From Arthrobacter subterraneus (GTDB lineage: Bacteria; Actinomycetota; Actinomycetes; Actinomycetales; Micrococcaceae), in the NCBI RefSeq assembly GCF_900099735.1, contig NZ_FNDT01000001.1, positions 635,298 to 699,297 of the forward strand: a stretch of DNA of 64,000 nt, written 5' to 3'. Position numbers and translations under genes: made by a program. This document shows positions 42,102 to 50,981 of the stretch, piece by piece (within the stretch, counting starts at the first letter, position 1; each line of letters starts with the position of its first letter). A model generated the notes under the pieces. It was not told the origin of the DNA. It did no database searches and was given only the letters and a program-made list of their open reading frames with translations.

Positions 42102-43398
42102 GGGTCTTCGGCACCTCTTCGCCGCCCTCGACGTCGGTCTCCCGTTTCCGGATGCGGTCCAGCGCGTCCATGACCGGCGTGGCGGTGATGCCGTGCAGCA
42201 GGATGGAGAGCGCGACCACGAGCCCCACGAACGCCCAGACCTCGGTCGCCTCGGCGTCGAATTCACCGTTGCTGAGCCCGTACCCGATGTAATAGAGACA
42301 GCCGATTCCACGGACCCCGAAGAAGGCGAGCGCCACTTTCTCCCTGAGACCGGTATCTCCCCCGAGCAAGCCGAGCAAGCCTGCCAGCGGGCGGACCAGC
42401 AGCAGGAAGGCGAGGGCCAGAACGACGTCGGTCCAACCGATCGTTTCAAACAGTCCCCTCGCGATCGCTCCACCGAGCAGCACCAGGATGACCACCGAGA
42501 GAAGCCGTTCAAGCTGTTCAACGTAACTGTGGAGCACGCGGTGGTAACCGTGGTCGCGTTCCTCGTTCCGGACCGTGATGGCACAGACAAAGACGGCGAT
42601 GAAGCCATACCCTTCGAAGGTTTCGGCCAGCCCGTAGGCCAGGAAGGTCGCTGCCAGCGCGACGAAGCCTTCCGAGTGGTTCGAGAGCCGGAACGAGTCC
42701 TTCCTCGACGAGAAGAAGAGCCGGCCCAGCAGCCGGCCCGTCCCGTAACCGATCAGCACCCCGAAGCCGATCCGCCACAGGACGTCCACCGCAAACCACT
42801 GCGGAAACCACTCCGGCGAAGTGCCGAGGAGGCTCATGGTGATGGCGAGGTAGACGAACGGGAACGCGAGCCCGTCATTGAGGCCCGCCTCGCTCGTCAG
42901 CCCGAAGCGGACCTCGTCCTCACGGTCGAAGCCCTCCTCGCCGTCAGCCGGTTCACCGACCTGGACTTCCGAGGCAAGCACCGGGTCGGTGGGGGCCAGT
43001 GCCGCGGCGACGAGAACGGCGCTCGCCAGCCCGAGACCGAGGAAGAAATACCCCATGAGAGTGAACGCCAGGATGCAGAGCGGCATCACGATCCCCAGCA
43101 GCCGCCAGGTGGTGGACCACGAGCGCCAGCCGAGCGGCCGGTCGAGGGCCAGCCCCGCGCCCATGAGCGAGATGATCACGCAGACCTCGGTGAGGTGCGT
43201 GGTGACGACGTCGTACTTCACCGGGTCTGGGTCCGGAAGGTACTTGATCAGGGCGAACGCCACGATTCCCGCGGAAAGGAACACCATGGGCATGGAAACG
43301 GGCGCCCGCCGCAGCAGGCGCGGCAGGAGCGCTGCCGCAAAAACGATGATGCCGAGAACCGTATAGATGATGCTCGGTCCCTCGAAAAGCTTGAGCAC
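42094..43398 (-). CDS. NhaP-type cation/proton antiporter
   Basis: The 434-residue CPA1-family protein has about 12 membrane segments. It has LAPTDPVLASEVQVGEP and the ion-binding ND motif in SEAGLNDGLAFPFVYLA. It likely exchanges Na+ or K+ for H+. The C-terminus is short (about 25 charged residues), without a regulatory domain. It is followed by the coupled DUF2071 gene. Confidence 0.92.
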   Translation of the reverse strand: MLKLFEGPSIIYTVLGIIVFAAALLPRLLRRAPVSMPMVFLSAGIVAFALIKYLPDPDPVKYDVVTTHLTEVCVIISLMGAGLALDRPLGWRSWSTTWRLLGIVMPLCILAFTLMGYFFLGLGLASAVLVAAALAPTDPVLASEVQVGEPADGEEGFDREDEVRFGLTSEAGLNDGLAFPFVYLAITMSLLGTSPEWFPQWFAVDVLWRIGFGVLIGYGTGRLLGRLFFSSRKDSFRLSNHSEGFVALAATFLAYGLAETFEGYGFIAVFVCAITVRNEERDHGYHRVLHSYVEQLERLLSVVILVLLGGAIARGLFETIGWTDVVLALAFLLLVRPLAGLLGLLGGDTGLREKVALAFFGVRGIGCLYYIGYGLSNGEFDAEATEVWAFVGLVVALSILLHGITATPVMDALDRIRKRETDVEGGEEVPKTHV

Positions 43399-43480
43399 GT
43401 CAGTTGCCTCTCACCAAATTGGTCCTGCCTAAAGATACTCGGGGCACGTGCACTTCGTGGCGGCGGGGAAGCACGGATGG

Positions 43481-43486
43481 GATACT
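43481..43486 (+). promoter_or_regulatory. -10 box of a leaderless transcript (YbaK-type gene)
   Basis: GATACT lies 7 nt before the ATG at 43494. It is the nearest promoter-like hexamer, and no ribosome-binding site is seen. Confidence 0.45.
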
Positions 43487-43493
43487 GGGCCGG

Positions 43494-43985
43494 ATGGGAA
43501 AGCGCGAAGCGTCGACCGGGACTCCGGCCACAGTTCTGCTGGCACAGCTCGGGATTCCCTTCCGAACCTTCAGCTATGTGCTTGATCCCGCGTCCGAATC
43601 CTACGGAACCGAAGCCGCGGAAAAACTGGCCACGGATCCTGCGCGGGTCTTCAAGACACTGATGGTCGACGCCGGCACCCACCTGGCCGTCGCCGTCGTA
43701 CCCGTCAACCGGTCACTGAATCTGAAGGCGATGGGCGCCGCGTGCGGAAGCAAGCGGGTGGCTCTGGCCGACCGCGCCGCCGCGGAGCGCAGGACCGGTT
43801 ACGTCCTGGGCGGCATCTCACCGCTCGGGCAGCGGCACCCCAGCCCGCTGGTTCTTGATGAGTCCGCTCTGGCCTTCGGGACCATCCTCGTCTCCGGCGG
43901 GCGGAGGGGCCTTGAAATCGAGTTGGCGCCGGCTGATCTCCTCCGCGTCACCGACGGTACGACGGCGCCCCTCGCCGTTCCTTGA
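43494..43985 (+). CDS. ybaK: Cys-tRNA(Pro)/Cys-tRNA deacylase, YbaK/EbsC family
   Basis: The 163-residue protein matches YbaK: PFRTFSYVLDPASESYGTEA, VFKTLMVDAG with K54, GAACGSKRVALAD and VLGGISPLGQR. It removes cysteine mischarged on tRNA(Pro). The ATG at 43494 gives the family length; the frame upstream is non-coding. It is followed 58 bp later by a lipid kinase gene. Confidence 0.93.
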   Translation: MGKREASTGTPATVLLAQLGIPFRTFSYVLDPASESYGTEAAEKLATDPARVFKTLMVDAGTHLAVAVVPVNRSLNLKAMGAACGSKRVALADRAAAERRTGYVLGGISPLGQRHPSPLVLDESALAFGTILVSGGRRGLEIELAPADLLRVTDGTTAPLAVP

Positions 43986-44043
43986 GCGTACGTACTATTG
44001 TGAGGCCCAGTTGTCCTAATCCGTCCGGCAGACGAGAGCACCC

Positions 44044-44973
44044 GTGCATCACCAAGGCATGTTGGCGGTCGTTAACGCGTCCGCCGGAACAGCGAACCGG
44101 CGCAGTGTTGACGCCGTCGCCTCCTTCCTTGCCTCGGCGGCGGTCAGGCGGCGCACGTCCTTCGATCTTGCCCACACCGAGGACCTTGACGGGCTCGACG
44201 CCGTACTGCGAAGCCTCGAGGGGCGGCAGCTGATACTGCTCGGCGGTGACGGCTCCATCCACGCGGCGGTCCAGTGCCTCCATCAGGCAGGGACCCTCGG
44301 CTCGGCGGGGCCGATCGGCATCATTCCCGTGGGCACCGGAAATGACCTCGCCCGGTCGCTGGAGATCCCGCTTGAGCCGTTGCAGGCCGCGGACTGTGTG
44401 CTGTCCGGCCGGCCGCGGTCCATGGAGCTGCTGCTGAGCGGGGACCGCGTCGCTGTCAATGCCGTTCACATGGGAATCGGCGCGGATGCCGCTGACAAGG
44501 GTGCCGAGGTGAAGAAGCAACTGCGGAAGGTGAAGGCCGGAAAGCTGGGCTATCCGCTGGGCGCCCTCGCAGCCGGCATCAGTTCTCCCGGGCTGAACCT
44601 CACTGTCCAGGTGGATGGTGAGGTTCTCCATGACGGTTCCAGCCCCCTGCTGATGGCGGCGCTCGGCCTCGGCGGCACCGTTGGCGGAGGTGCGCGCCTC
44701 ATACCGGACGCCAACCCGCATGACGGGCTTGTCGACGTCGTGCTGTGGGAATCGGTGGGCAGGGCAGCGCGGGTGGGCTACGCCCTCGGGCTCAAGAACG
44801 GTGACCATGCGCGCCGAAGTGACGTGCGGATCGGCCGCGGACGGACCGTGGAGATCAAGGCGGTGGACGGCTGCGGCTTCCGGATCAGCAATGACGGCGA
44901 ACTTTTAGGCCCTTTCACCCACCGCCGCTGGGAAGTGCAATGTAATGCCTGGCAGGTCATCGCGCCGCAGTAA
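44044..44973 (+). CDS. Diacylglycerol kinase-family lipid kinase
   Basis: The 309-residue protein has MLAVVNASAGTANRR at the nucleotide-binding start, LLGGDGSIHAAVQ with GGDGS at 67-71, and IIPVGTGNDLARSL. The C-terminal half carries GLGGTVGGGARLIPDANPHDG. It phosphorylates diacylglycerol or a related lipid. The start is GTG at 44044 with GAGAG upstream; ATG at 44059 is an alternative. The family member at 8951-9949 is only distantly similar. Confidence 0.92.
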   Translation: MHHQGMLAVVNASAGTANRRSVDAVASFLASAAVRRRTSFDLAHTEDLDGLDAVLRSLEGRQLILLGGDGSIHAAVQCLHQAGTLGSAGPIGIIPVGTGNDLARSLEIPLEPLQAADCVLSGRPRSMELLLSGDRVAVNAVHMGIGADAADKGAEVKKQLRKVKAGKLGYPLGALAAGISSPGLNLTVQVDGEVLHDGSSPLLMAALGLGGTVGGGARLIPDANPHDGLVDVVLWESVGRAARVGYALGLKNGDHARRSDVRIGRGRTVEIKAVDGCGFRISNDGELLGPFTHRRWEVQCNAWQVIAPQ

Positions 44974-45200
44974 TCGGCACGGATTTTCCGCTGTTTCTGC
45001 AGGCAAGTCCGGAATCACTCAAGGTTTCCACAAGAGAGTGAGAGGACTCTGTTTCCATGGCAATCAGCCACGTAGGCTGAGTGTCAGCTACAGCAATGAC
45101 GTGCCCCTCGCGGGCACCTAGCGGAGGCTGATTATTCAAGTTCCTTCCCTTGGGCGGGTCGTGACGACCTTCGATAGGGGAACCAAATGGGGAGTGATTT

Positions 45201-46925
45201 GTGAGTGATGTCAAGCCGGTATCCGGCCGCCGCCGCGCTGTGAAGAACCGGCCGCGCGCGGTCCGGTCCGGTATGAGCGTGTGTCTTGCGCTGGCTGTGA
45301 TCTATTCCTTCGGCCATCCCGGATCCACCCCACTGACCTCCGGCGTGGGCGTCACCGGCGCCGTGACATCGGGCCTGGATAGCTCCAGCGGAACCATCCT
45401 CGCGCAGGGCAGCGGCCTGACAATGGAGGCAGGTCTCCCGCATACCGGATACGTCGGCGCGCAGGTACTCGGACAGCCGTCGCAAACGTTCCCGTTCGGC
45501 ACAACCGATTCCCTCGTTCCCGGGCGCGAGCTCCCCGGCCAGGCCGCGTCAGGCAGGTCGACGGAAGGAAGTGGCACCAGTATTGCCGGGATGAACGGCG
45601 GCGCGGAGCGTCCCGACAAGGGAATGCTCATCTCTCCCTTGCAGTTCCTCTCGCCGAGTTCCCCCTTCGGCGTACGTACCAGCCCCATCACAGGGCAAAA
45701 TAACGAGTTCCACTCCGGACAGGATTTCGCGGCGCCCTGCGGCACCCGAGTCTTCTCGGCCGACGCCGGTATTGTGCGGGCTGTCGGCTGGCACCCCTGG
45801 GGTGGTGGAAACCGCGTGGAAGTTGACCACGGCAACGGCCTGGTCACCACCTACAACCACCTCGAGGGCATCGCTGTGAAGACCGGCGACCGCGTTGGTG
45901 CGGGTCAGGTCATCGCCACCATCGGCACCTCCGGGTTGTCCACGGGCTGCCACCTGCACTTCGAGACCATACTCGATGGCGAGCACACCGACCCCGCTGC
46001 ATGGAAGCTGATTCCGGTTGAGAACAGCGGCCCGGCCGACATGCCCGCCCTGGTGAACTACACCCCCGGGACAAATGGCAGCAAAGACGGTAACACCGCC
46101 TGGGTCGCCTACCTCGCTTCTGCCGAAGCTATCCACCCGGTGGCCGTGAACTCACCTCCGCGGGTCGATGCGGACATGGCCGCCCAGGGCCCGCGGTCAT
46201 CCACGCGGACCACCACCGCCGGTGGAAACCAGTCGACGGGCCCGGGCAAGCCGTCCTCATCCATCTCCGTGGCCGCCACCCCGTCGCCCTCGCCGTCCGG
46301 GACGAAGTCCACCACCACGTCTCCGAAACCCAAGACGCCAGCTCCGGGGACCAGCTCACCCACTCCGACAACCAGTACTACGCCACCGCCACCAAAGGCT
46401 TCCGGGGACACGGAGTCCGCCCCTTCCACTCCAACTCCGCCGGCGTTGACAGCCACCGATCCGGCACCGGCACCGCCGGTAGCGGATCCCACGCCGACGC
46501 CACCGGTCACCGACACCACCCCTACGCCGCCGGTCAACGAGCCCACGCCCCCGGTCACCGACACCACGCCCGCGCCTCCGCCGGTGGTAACGGCACCGGA
46601 ACCCGCGCCCGTGGTGGTGGTACCCGATCCGACACCGGCGCCTGGAGTTACCGATCCCACGCCCGCCGTTCCGGCCCCGGTACCGACAATCTCGGTCACG
46701 AACCCGCTTGAGGCCTGCGATCCCGCGGTTGACCCCGAGGCCATTGTGGTGGACCCGGTCACCGGTGAGCCGGTCCTCGACCCGGTGACCGGTAAACCCA
46801 TCAAGGCTTCAGAGCTGTGCGCATCTGCCTCTGCAACCGCATCAGCATCCGCTTCCACTGCGGCTGGGGCCACGGGCACTGAACCGGCTCGCGAGGTCGA
46901 TCCCGCACTGGTTCCTGCACCGTAA
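45201..46925 (+). CDS. Secreted M23 peptidase with long Pro/Thr-rich tail
   Basis: The 574-residue protein has a basic start, a signal/anchor (about residues 25-38, MSVCLALAVIYSFG), and an M23 domain at about 165-265 with H171-SGQ-D175 and H251-L-H253. After residue 320 it changes to a disordered Pro/Thr/Ser/Ala-rich tail of about 250 residues, which includes two VDPVTGEPVLDPVTGKP units. It should cleave peptidoglycan peptides outside the cell, with the tail acting as a wall-spanning spacer. The start is GTG at 45201. The 227-bp leader shows no c-di-AMP riboswitch blocks, unlike the M23 gene at 9959. Confidence 0.88.
   Translation: MSDVKPVSGRRRAVKNRPRAVRSGMSVCLALAVIYSFGHPGSTPLTSGVGVTGAVTSGLDSSSGTILAQGSGLTMEAGLPHTGYVGAQVLGQPSQTFPFGTTDSLVPGRELPGQAASGRSTEGSGTSIAGMNGGAERPDKGMLISPLQFLSPSSPFGVRTSPITGQNNEFHSGQDFAAPCGTRVFSADAGIVRAVGWHPWGGGNRVEVDHGNGLVTTYNHLEGIAVKTGDRVGAGQVIATIGTSGLSTGCHLHFETILDGEHTDPAAWKLIPVENSGPADMPALVNYTPGTNGSKDGNTAWVAYLASAEAIHPVAVNSPPRVDADMAAQGPRSSTRTTTAGGNQSTGPGKPSSSISVAATPSPSPSGTKSTTTSPKPKTPAPGTSSPTPTTSTTPPPPKASGDTESAPSTPTPPALTATDPAPAPPVADPTPTPPVTDTTPTPPVNEPTPPVTDTTPAPPPVVTAPEPAPVVVVPDPTPAPGVTDPTPAVPAPVPTISVTNPLEACDPAVDPEAIVVDPVTGEPVLDPVTGKPIKASELCASASATASASASTAAGATGTEPAREVDPALVPAP
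46380..46680 (+). repeat. Low-complexity Pro/Thr codon repeats in the M23 tail
   Basis: Imperfect repeats of a unit encoding DTTPTPPV/DPTPTPPVT (for example ACGCCGCCGGTCA and CCGGTCACCGACACCAC) run through this part of the gene. They make the opposite strand appear open over 438 codons. Confidence 0.7.
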
Positions 46926-46961
46926 CCGGATCGCCGCCGAGTACCAACGCTTTCACATTTC

Positions 46962-46993
46962 GGGGCGGTAGCCGCACGTCGGCTGCCGCCCTC
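46962..46993 (+). terminator. Terminator after the secreted M23 gene
   Basis: GGGCGGTAGCCG and CGGCTGCCGCCC form a 12-bp stem with one G-T type mismatch, 37 bp after the stop. CTCTATGG follows, without a T-run. Confidence 0.55.
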
Positions 46994-47156
46994 TATGGAC
47001 TGACAGCCGTATTGGTGCTGCCGAAACCGGCCCAGTGCGGACCATCGAGCGTAGGCTCGATAGTAGGAAGCCGCTCGGCAGAGATACTCCAGGTTTCCAC
47101 CACGGGCCGCGCGCGAAGCGAGTGCACGGCCGCCAGTCGGGGTCCATGCTCTGGCG

Positions 47157-47912
47157 TTGTACAGAATCGAGGCCGTCTTGGCCGCCAACGATCCAGCACC
47201 CGGACCTGAGGAATTGCAGGATCTGCTCCTGAAAAGCCCCGGCTTCACTGAGTTCCTGCTGAGCCTCAGCACCATCTCGGCGTCTCTGTTCAGCACAGAC
47301 GGTTCGGTCCACTGCGCCATCACCGTCGAACGTAACGGGGGCCCCACTACCGTCGCAAGCAGCAGCACCACAGCCCAGCGGCTGGATGAACAGCAGTACG
47401 CGTTCGACGACGGCCCCTGCCTCACTGCTCTGCGCGGGCAACATACTGTCCTGATTCCAGACCTCGGCGGGGATCAACGCTGGCGCCGGTATGCGCAAGC
47501 TGTGACGGGCGAAGGAATCGGGGCCGTCCTCGCCGTGCCGATCCCCACGGACAGCACAGCGAAGGCAGCACTCAACTGTTATGCCCCTGACACCACTGTT
47601 TTCACGGTGAACATGGTTGCGTCCATCGAGAAGCACGCGGTCTCGCTATCGAGGATCCTGAGGTTGGCCCTGCGCGTTCACCCGGCCGACCACTATCCCG
47701 ATGACCTGCGCGCGGTCATGAAGTCACGGGCTGTGGTGGATGCCGCCATTGCGCTGGTGATGGTCCAGAACCGTCTGAGCCGGGAGGCCGCAATGACGTT
47801 GCTGCAGGTGGCCTCCCGGCATCACGACACGAAAATCCAGGACATCGCAGACGAACTTCTCAGAAAATCGACGGCGGCCACCGTGGTTAGCCGCACGGCC
47901 GAGGACGGGTAA
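47157..47912 (+). CDS. GAF-ANTAR regulator 1
   Basis: The protein of up to 251 residues has a GAF domain (about 15-165, with the signature YAFDDGPCLTALRG). A C-terminal ANTAR domain (about 180-240) carries LRAVMKSRAVVDAAIALVMV and EAAMTLLQVASRHHDTKIQD. ANTAR domains bind RNA stem-loops and prevent transcription termination; the GAF part senses an unknown ligand. The start is uncertain: TTG at 47157 is the first possible codon, and no good ribosome-binding site is seen. It is the first of three similar genes in a row. Confidence 0.85.
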   Translation: MYRIEAVLAANDPAPGPEELQDLLLKSPGFTEFLLSLSTISASLFSTDGSVHCAITVERNGGPTTVASSSTTAQRLDEQQYAFDDGPCLTALRGQHTVLIPDLGGDQRWRRYAQAVTGEGIGAVLAVPIPTDSTAKAALNCYAPDTTVFTVNMVASIEKHAVSLSRILRLALRVHPADHYPDDLRAVMKSRAVVDAAIALVMVQNRLSREAAMTLLQVASRHHDTKIQDIADELLRKSTAATVVSRTAEDG

Positions 47913-47999
47913 TTCGACACGGGATGCATTGGGGTTTCGCCGAGGATGGCATCAGAGGACGATGGAAAAGAGACAGTCACGGAAGAAAGGGAGAGTGAG

Positions 48000-48764
48000 A
48001 TGGATACCCAGAACCGCCATTCCCATGCCGCCGGCGGGATGGAGCGCCCGGACGTCCTGGTGCAGTTGGAGGACCTCCTGTCCGGCAGCGCCGAAGTTCG
48101 GGAATTTCTGGGCGAGATGTCCCGGGCGGCCGCCGAACGGCTGTCCGCCCCGGACAACGAGGTTTCCTGTGGCGTGACTGTGATTCGGCGCAAGAGGCCT
48201 GTGACGGTGGCGAGCAGCGACCCCCGCGCCCGCACACTCGACGAGCTGCAGAACAGCTACGGGGACGGCCCCTGTCTCACGGCGCTCCGTGAGGGAACCA
48301 GAATTCTTGTTCCGGACGTGCACTCGGACAACAGATGGCCGGACTACTTTCGGGCAACCGCAGCAAGTGGTGTCTCGTCCATGCTGGCTGTTCCCATGGA
48401 CGTCAAGAGCACCGGACAGGCCGTCCTGAACCTCTATTCGCCCCGCGTCCTGGGCTTCTCCGCGGAAAGCGTCGCCACTGCGGAGGACGTAGCAGGCGAA
48501 GCCTCCAGGGCGCTCCACCTCGCACTCAAAATCGCCCAGCTCAGTGAACTGCGGGATGACCTCACCGCCGCATTGGAGTCCCGGACCATTATCGCCACTG
48601 CAGTGGGGGTGATCATGGCCGAGAACCGGTGCACGCGGGACAAGGCATTCCAGGTCCTGGTGGACGCCAGCAGCCATCGCAATATCAAGCTGCGCGTTCT
48701 GGCCGAGAAAATTGTCGATCGGGTCGGGGGCGACTGCGGCCAGGGGACAATCTTCCAGGAGTAA
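48000..48764 (+). CDS. GAF-ANTAR regulator 2
   Basis: From the ATG at 48000 (MDTQNRHSHAAGG), preceded by AAAGGGAG, the protein has 254 residues; an ATG at 47946 is an alternative start. The GAF domain has NSYGDGPCLTALREGTRILV, and the ANTAR domain has LRDDLTAALESRTIIATAVG and CTRDKAFQVLVDASSHRNIK. It is organised like regulator 1 and clearly paralogous. Target RNAs are not known. The 87-bp gap from regulator 1 has no terminator, so cotranscription is likely. Confidence 0.88.
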   Translation: MDTQNRHSHAAGGMERPDVLVQLEDLLSGSAEVREFLGEMSRAAAERLSAPDNEVSCGVTVIRRKRPVTVASSDPRARTLDELQNSYGDGPCLTALREGTRILVPDVHSDNRWPDYFRATAASGVSSMLAVPMDVKSTGQAVLNLYSPRVLGFSAESVATAEDVAGEASRALHLALKIAQLSELRDDLTAALESRTIIATAVGVIMAENRCTRDKAFQVLVDASSHRNIKLRVLAEKIVDRVGGDCGQGTIFQE

Positions 48765-48882
48765 TCGCTGCAGGGGCCCGGGTGGTAGGACGAGCCGCAG
48801 AAGCCTAGGCTGTAAGAGCGTACACGGCCCGCGCTTCCACCGGATGGGCGTCAGCTGACTCCCGACACGTTGAAGGCACATC

Positions 48883-49602
48883 ATGAACAGAAAAGCCCCG
48901 CTGGACGAACTGTCCGCGGCAGTCGGCCGGATCATGGGCCTGCTGCTCACCGAGGAAAAGGTGAACGATGCCGTCCTTCATCTCGCCCAGGGGATCAGGC
49001 AGGCCATTCCGGGGTCGATCGGCGCCGGGGTGAGCCTGCTCGATGTGCGTGGCAACCGGACCAGCACCGGGTTCACCGATGAGGTGGTCGCCGAAGCCGA
49101 TCGGTTGCAGTACGAGCTGCGGCAGGGGCCGTGCCTCACTGCCTGGGCATCGGAGATGTCCATCATCGTCCCGGATGTGGCTACTGACCGGCGTTGGCCG
49201 GAATGGAGCTCCGCCGTCTGGGGCCTTCCCATCCGTTCCGTGCTGAGCGCGCCGTTGATGGTGGGACAACATGCACTGGGAGCACTGAAGGTCTACGCCG
49301 ATGCGCCGAACATCTATGACGACGGCACGGCCCGCCTGTTGGAGCAATTCACCGCTCCCGCCGCCATCCTGCTATCCCATATCCAAGGCACTGAAACCGT
49401 CAAGCAGATCAGCGGGGGCCTCCAGGCAGCGCTTTACAGCCGCGACCTGGTCAACCGGGCGTGCGGGATCCTCCTCGCCCGGGGAAGCGGCACCGCGGAG
49501 CAGGCTTTGTCGGAGCTGATGACCATGGCGCGTACCCAGCAGAAATCGTTGATCGATGTCTGCACTGACCTTGTGGCCGGAACTGCGGCCGACGGGCGCT
49601 GA
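48883..49602 (+). CDS. GAF-ANTAR regulator 3
   Basis: The 239-residue protein has a GAF domain with LRQGPCLTAWASEMSIIVPD and a C-terminal ANTAR domain (about 175-235, LQAALYSRDLVNRACGILLA and AEQALSELMTMARTQQKSLI). Its GAF is the most divergent of the three. A Shine-Dalgarno GAAGG lies 7 bp before the ATG. It is followed 9 bp later by a small ORF that is probably cotranscribed. Confidence 0.9.
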   Translation: MNRKAPLDELSAAVGRIMGLLLTEEKVNDAVLHLAQGIRQAIPGSIGAGVSLLDVRGNRTSTGFTDEVVAEADRLQYELRQGPCLTAWASEMSIIVPDVATDRRWPEWSSAVWGLPIRSVLSAPLMVGQHALGALKVYADAPNIYDDGTARLLEQFTAPAAILLSHIQGTETVKQISGGLQAALYSRDLVNRACGILLARGSGTAEQALSELMTMARTQQKSLIDVCTDLVAGTAADGR

Positions 49603-49611
49603 GGGCTCGCC

Positions 49612-49890
49612 GTGGCATTCGAAAGCTACGAACCCGAGCAGCGGCATAAACTGCAGGCGGCGCTCAAGACCGGTGACATCACCACCGGCGAGCTGTGGCT
49701 TCGCTATTTCAGCATCGGTGGTTCCGCCGGAGAATACGAGGTGGACGCCTATCTGCAGGGGTTGTTCTCCCTGCCCCGGCTGGAACGGGACCTGCTGGCC
49801 ATGGCCGCCAACGAACTACTGCCCGACGGGAAGGGCCCGCGTGCGCCCTACTCCGATGAACTGCCGCCCATGGAACCCGGTGACGGATAA
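49612..49890 (+). CDS. Small hypothetical protein linked to GAF-ANTAR genes
   Basis: The 92-residue protein (GTG start, GAGGG upstream) is helical: YEPEQRHKLQAALKTGDITT, then ELWLRYFSIGGSAGEYEVDA, then LPRLERDLLAMAANELL. It is short and acidic, without cysteines or a membrane segment. The regular helices and position 9 bp after regulator 3 suggest a partner or accessory protein (inference). Its 3' end overlaps the convergent lacI gene by 43 bp. Family not recognised. Confidence 0.65.
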   Translation: MAFESYEPEQRHKLQAALKTGDITTGELWLRYFSIGGSAGEYEVDAYLQGLFSLPRLERDLLAMAANELLPDGKGPRAPYSDELPPMEPGDG

Positions 49891-50927
49891 CCGGAAGCGC
49901 GGGCTGAACCTAACTGGGGCACAGCGGTACTGGAACGAACCCGCAGGTTCGTGGAGACCAGTTCGTTCTCGCCGTGGAACGTGGGATCCTGTGACTTGAG
50001 TGCCTGCAGCATAAGCTGCACCGCCCGCTCACCCTGCCGGCGGGGGTGCTGCTCGATGGTGGTCAGCCCGAACAGCTCACCCAGTTCGTGTCCGTCGATG
50101 CCGATCACCGACACGTCCCCCGGCACCTGCAGGCCGAGGTCCCGTGCTGCCAATATTGCCCCAATCGCCATTTCATCCGAAGCGCAGAAGAACGCCGTTG
50201 GCCGGGCACGGGGATTGGACAGCAGCTGCTTGGCTTGCCGGTAGCCGCCCGGAATGGTGAAATCGCCGTCGCAGATGTAGCCGGAAGGCACGCTCAGGCC
50301 GGCGCGGCGCATTGCGTCCTCATACCCCTCACGGCGCGTTCCGGTGACTCTGAAGTCCCGGACCTCGTGCTGTTGGGTCCCGCTGATGTGGGCGATTCTG
50401 GTGTGCCCCAGGGCGATCAGGTGCTCGGTTGCCAGGGACGCCAAATCAAATCCGTTGATGCCCATCGACGGCACACCGGGCAACGGCCCGCCGATACCCA
50501 CCACGGGCCGCTTGATCGACAGGAGCTGCGCGATCTCCTCCGCGTCCAGCTCCATGGACACCACGATCACGGCATCGAGCCGCTGCCGCAGCAGGAAGTC
50601 CTTCAGCACGCTCTGCTGGTAGGTCGGGATACTCCCGGTGTTGTACAGCGTGAAGTCGTAGCCCGCCTCCAGCAGCGCGTTGGAGGCGCCCTCGATGACT
50701 TCCGAGTAGTACCAGCGCGCCACAGTCGGGACCACCACGCCGACATTCCGGTGCCGGCCCGAAGCAAGACTGGAAGCCGAGTAGGACATCACAAAGCCCA
50801 GTGCCTCGGCGGCGGCGAGCACACGCTGACGCGACTTTTCCGAGACATGGCCGTTGCCGCTGAGCGCACGGGACACGGTGGCAGTGGAAACCCCTGCACG
50901 TGCGGCGACGTCCTTGATACTGGCCAC
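49848..50927 (-). CDS. LacI-family regulator of the alpha-glucosidase locus
   Basis: The 359-residue protein has the HTH IKDVAARAGVSTATVSRAL and hinge SGNGHVSEKSRQRV, then a sugar-binding-protein-like domain with GINGFDLASLATEHLIALGH and FFCASDEMAIGAILAARDLG. Its last 30 residues extend beyond the normal LacI end (RSSTAVP). It lies 54 bp downstream of the alpha-glucosidase gene on the same strand. The two GGAAACGCTT operators at 52772 and 52893 are its likely sites. GTG start, GAGGGGG upstream. Confidence 0.92.
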   Translation of the reverse strand: MASIKDVAARAGVSTATVSRALSGNGHVSEKSRQRVLAAAEALGFVMSYSASSLASGRHRNVGVVVPTVARWYYSEVIEGASNALLEAGYDFTLYNTGSIPTYQQSVLKDFLLRQRLDAVIVVSMELDAEEIAQLLSIKRPVVGIGGPLPGVPSMGINGFDLASLATEHLIALGHTRIAHISGTQQHEVRDFRVTGTRREGYEDAMRRAGLSVPSGYICDGDFTIPGGYRQAKQLLSNPRARPTAFFCASDEMAIGAILAARDLGLQVPGDVSVIGIDGHELGELFGLTTIEQHPRRQGERAVQLMLQALKSQDPTFHGENELVSTNLRVRSSTAVPQLGSARASGYPSPGSMGGSSSE

Positions 50928-50981
50928 GCCGCCCCCTCACTCGATATTCAATATGCACCCGGCGGGTTTACCGCCCACGAA

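Noticed and set aside
44974..45200. Second c-di-AMP riboswitch before the M23 gene at 45201
   Set aside because: The conserved GGGGTGAA and CAGCTAAC blocks are absent. Only weak hairpins are seen in this 227-bp gap.
46109..47425. 438-codon ORF on the minus strand
   Set aside because: It lies opposite the Pro/Thr-rich tail of the M23 gene. Its protein is a Gly/Val/Ser-rich mirror of that repeat and has no family features.
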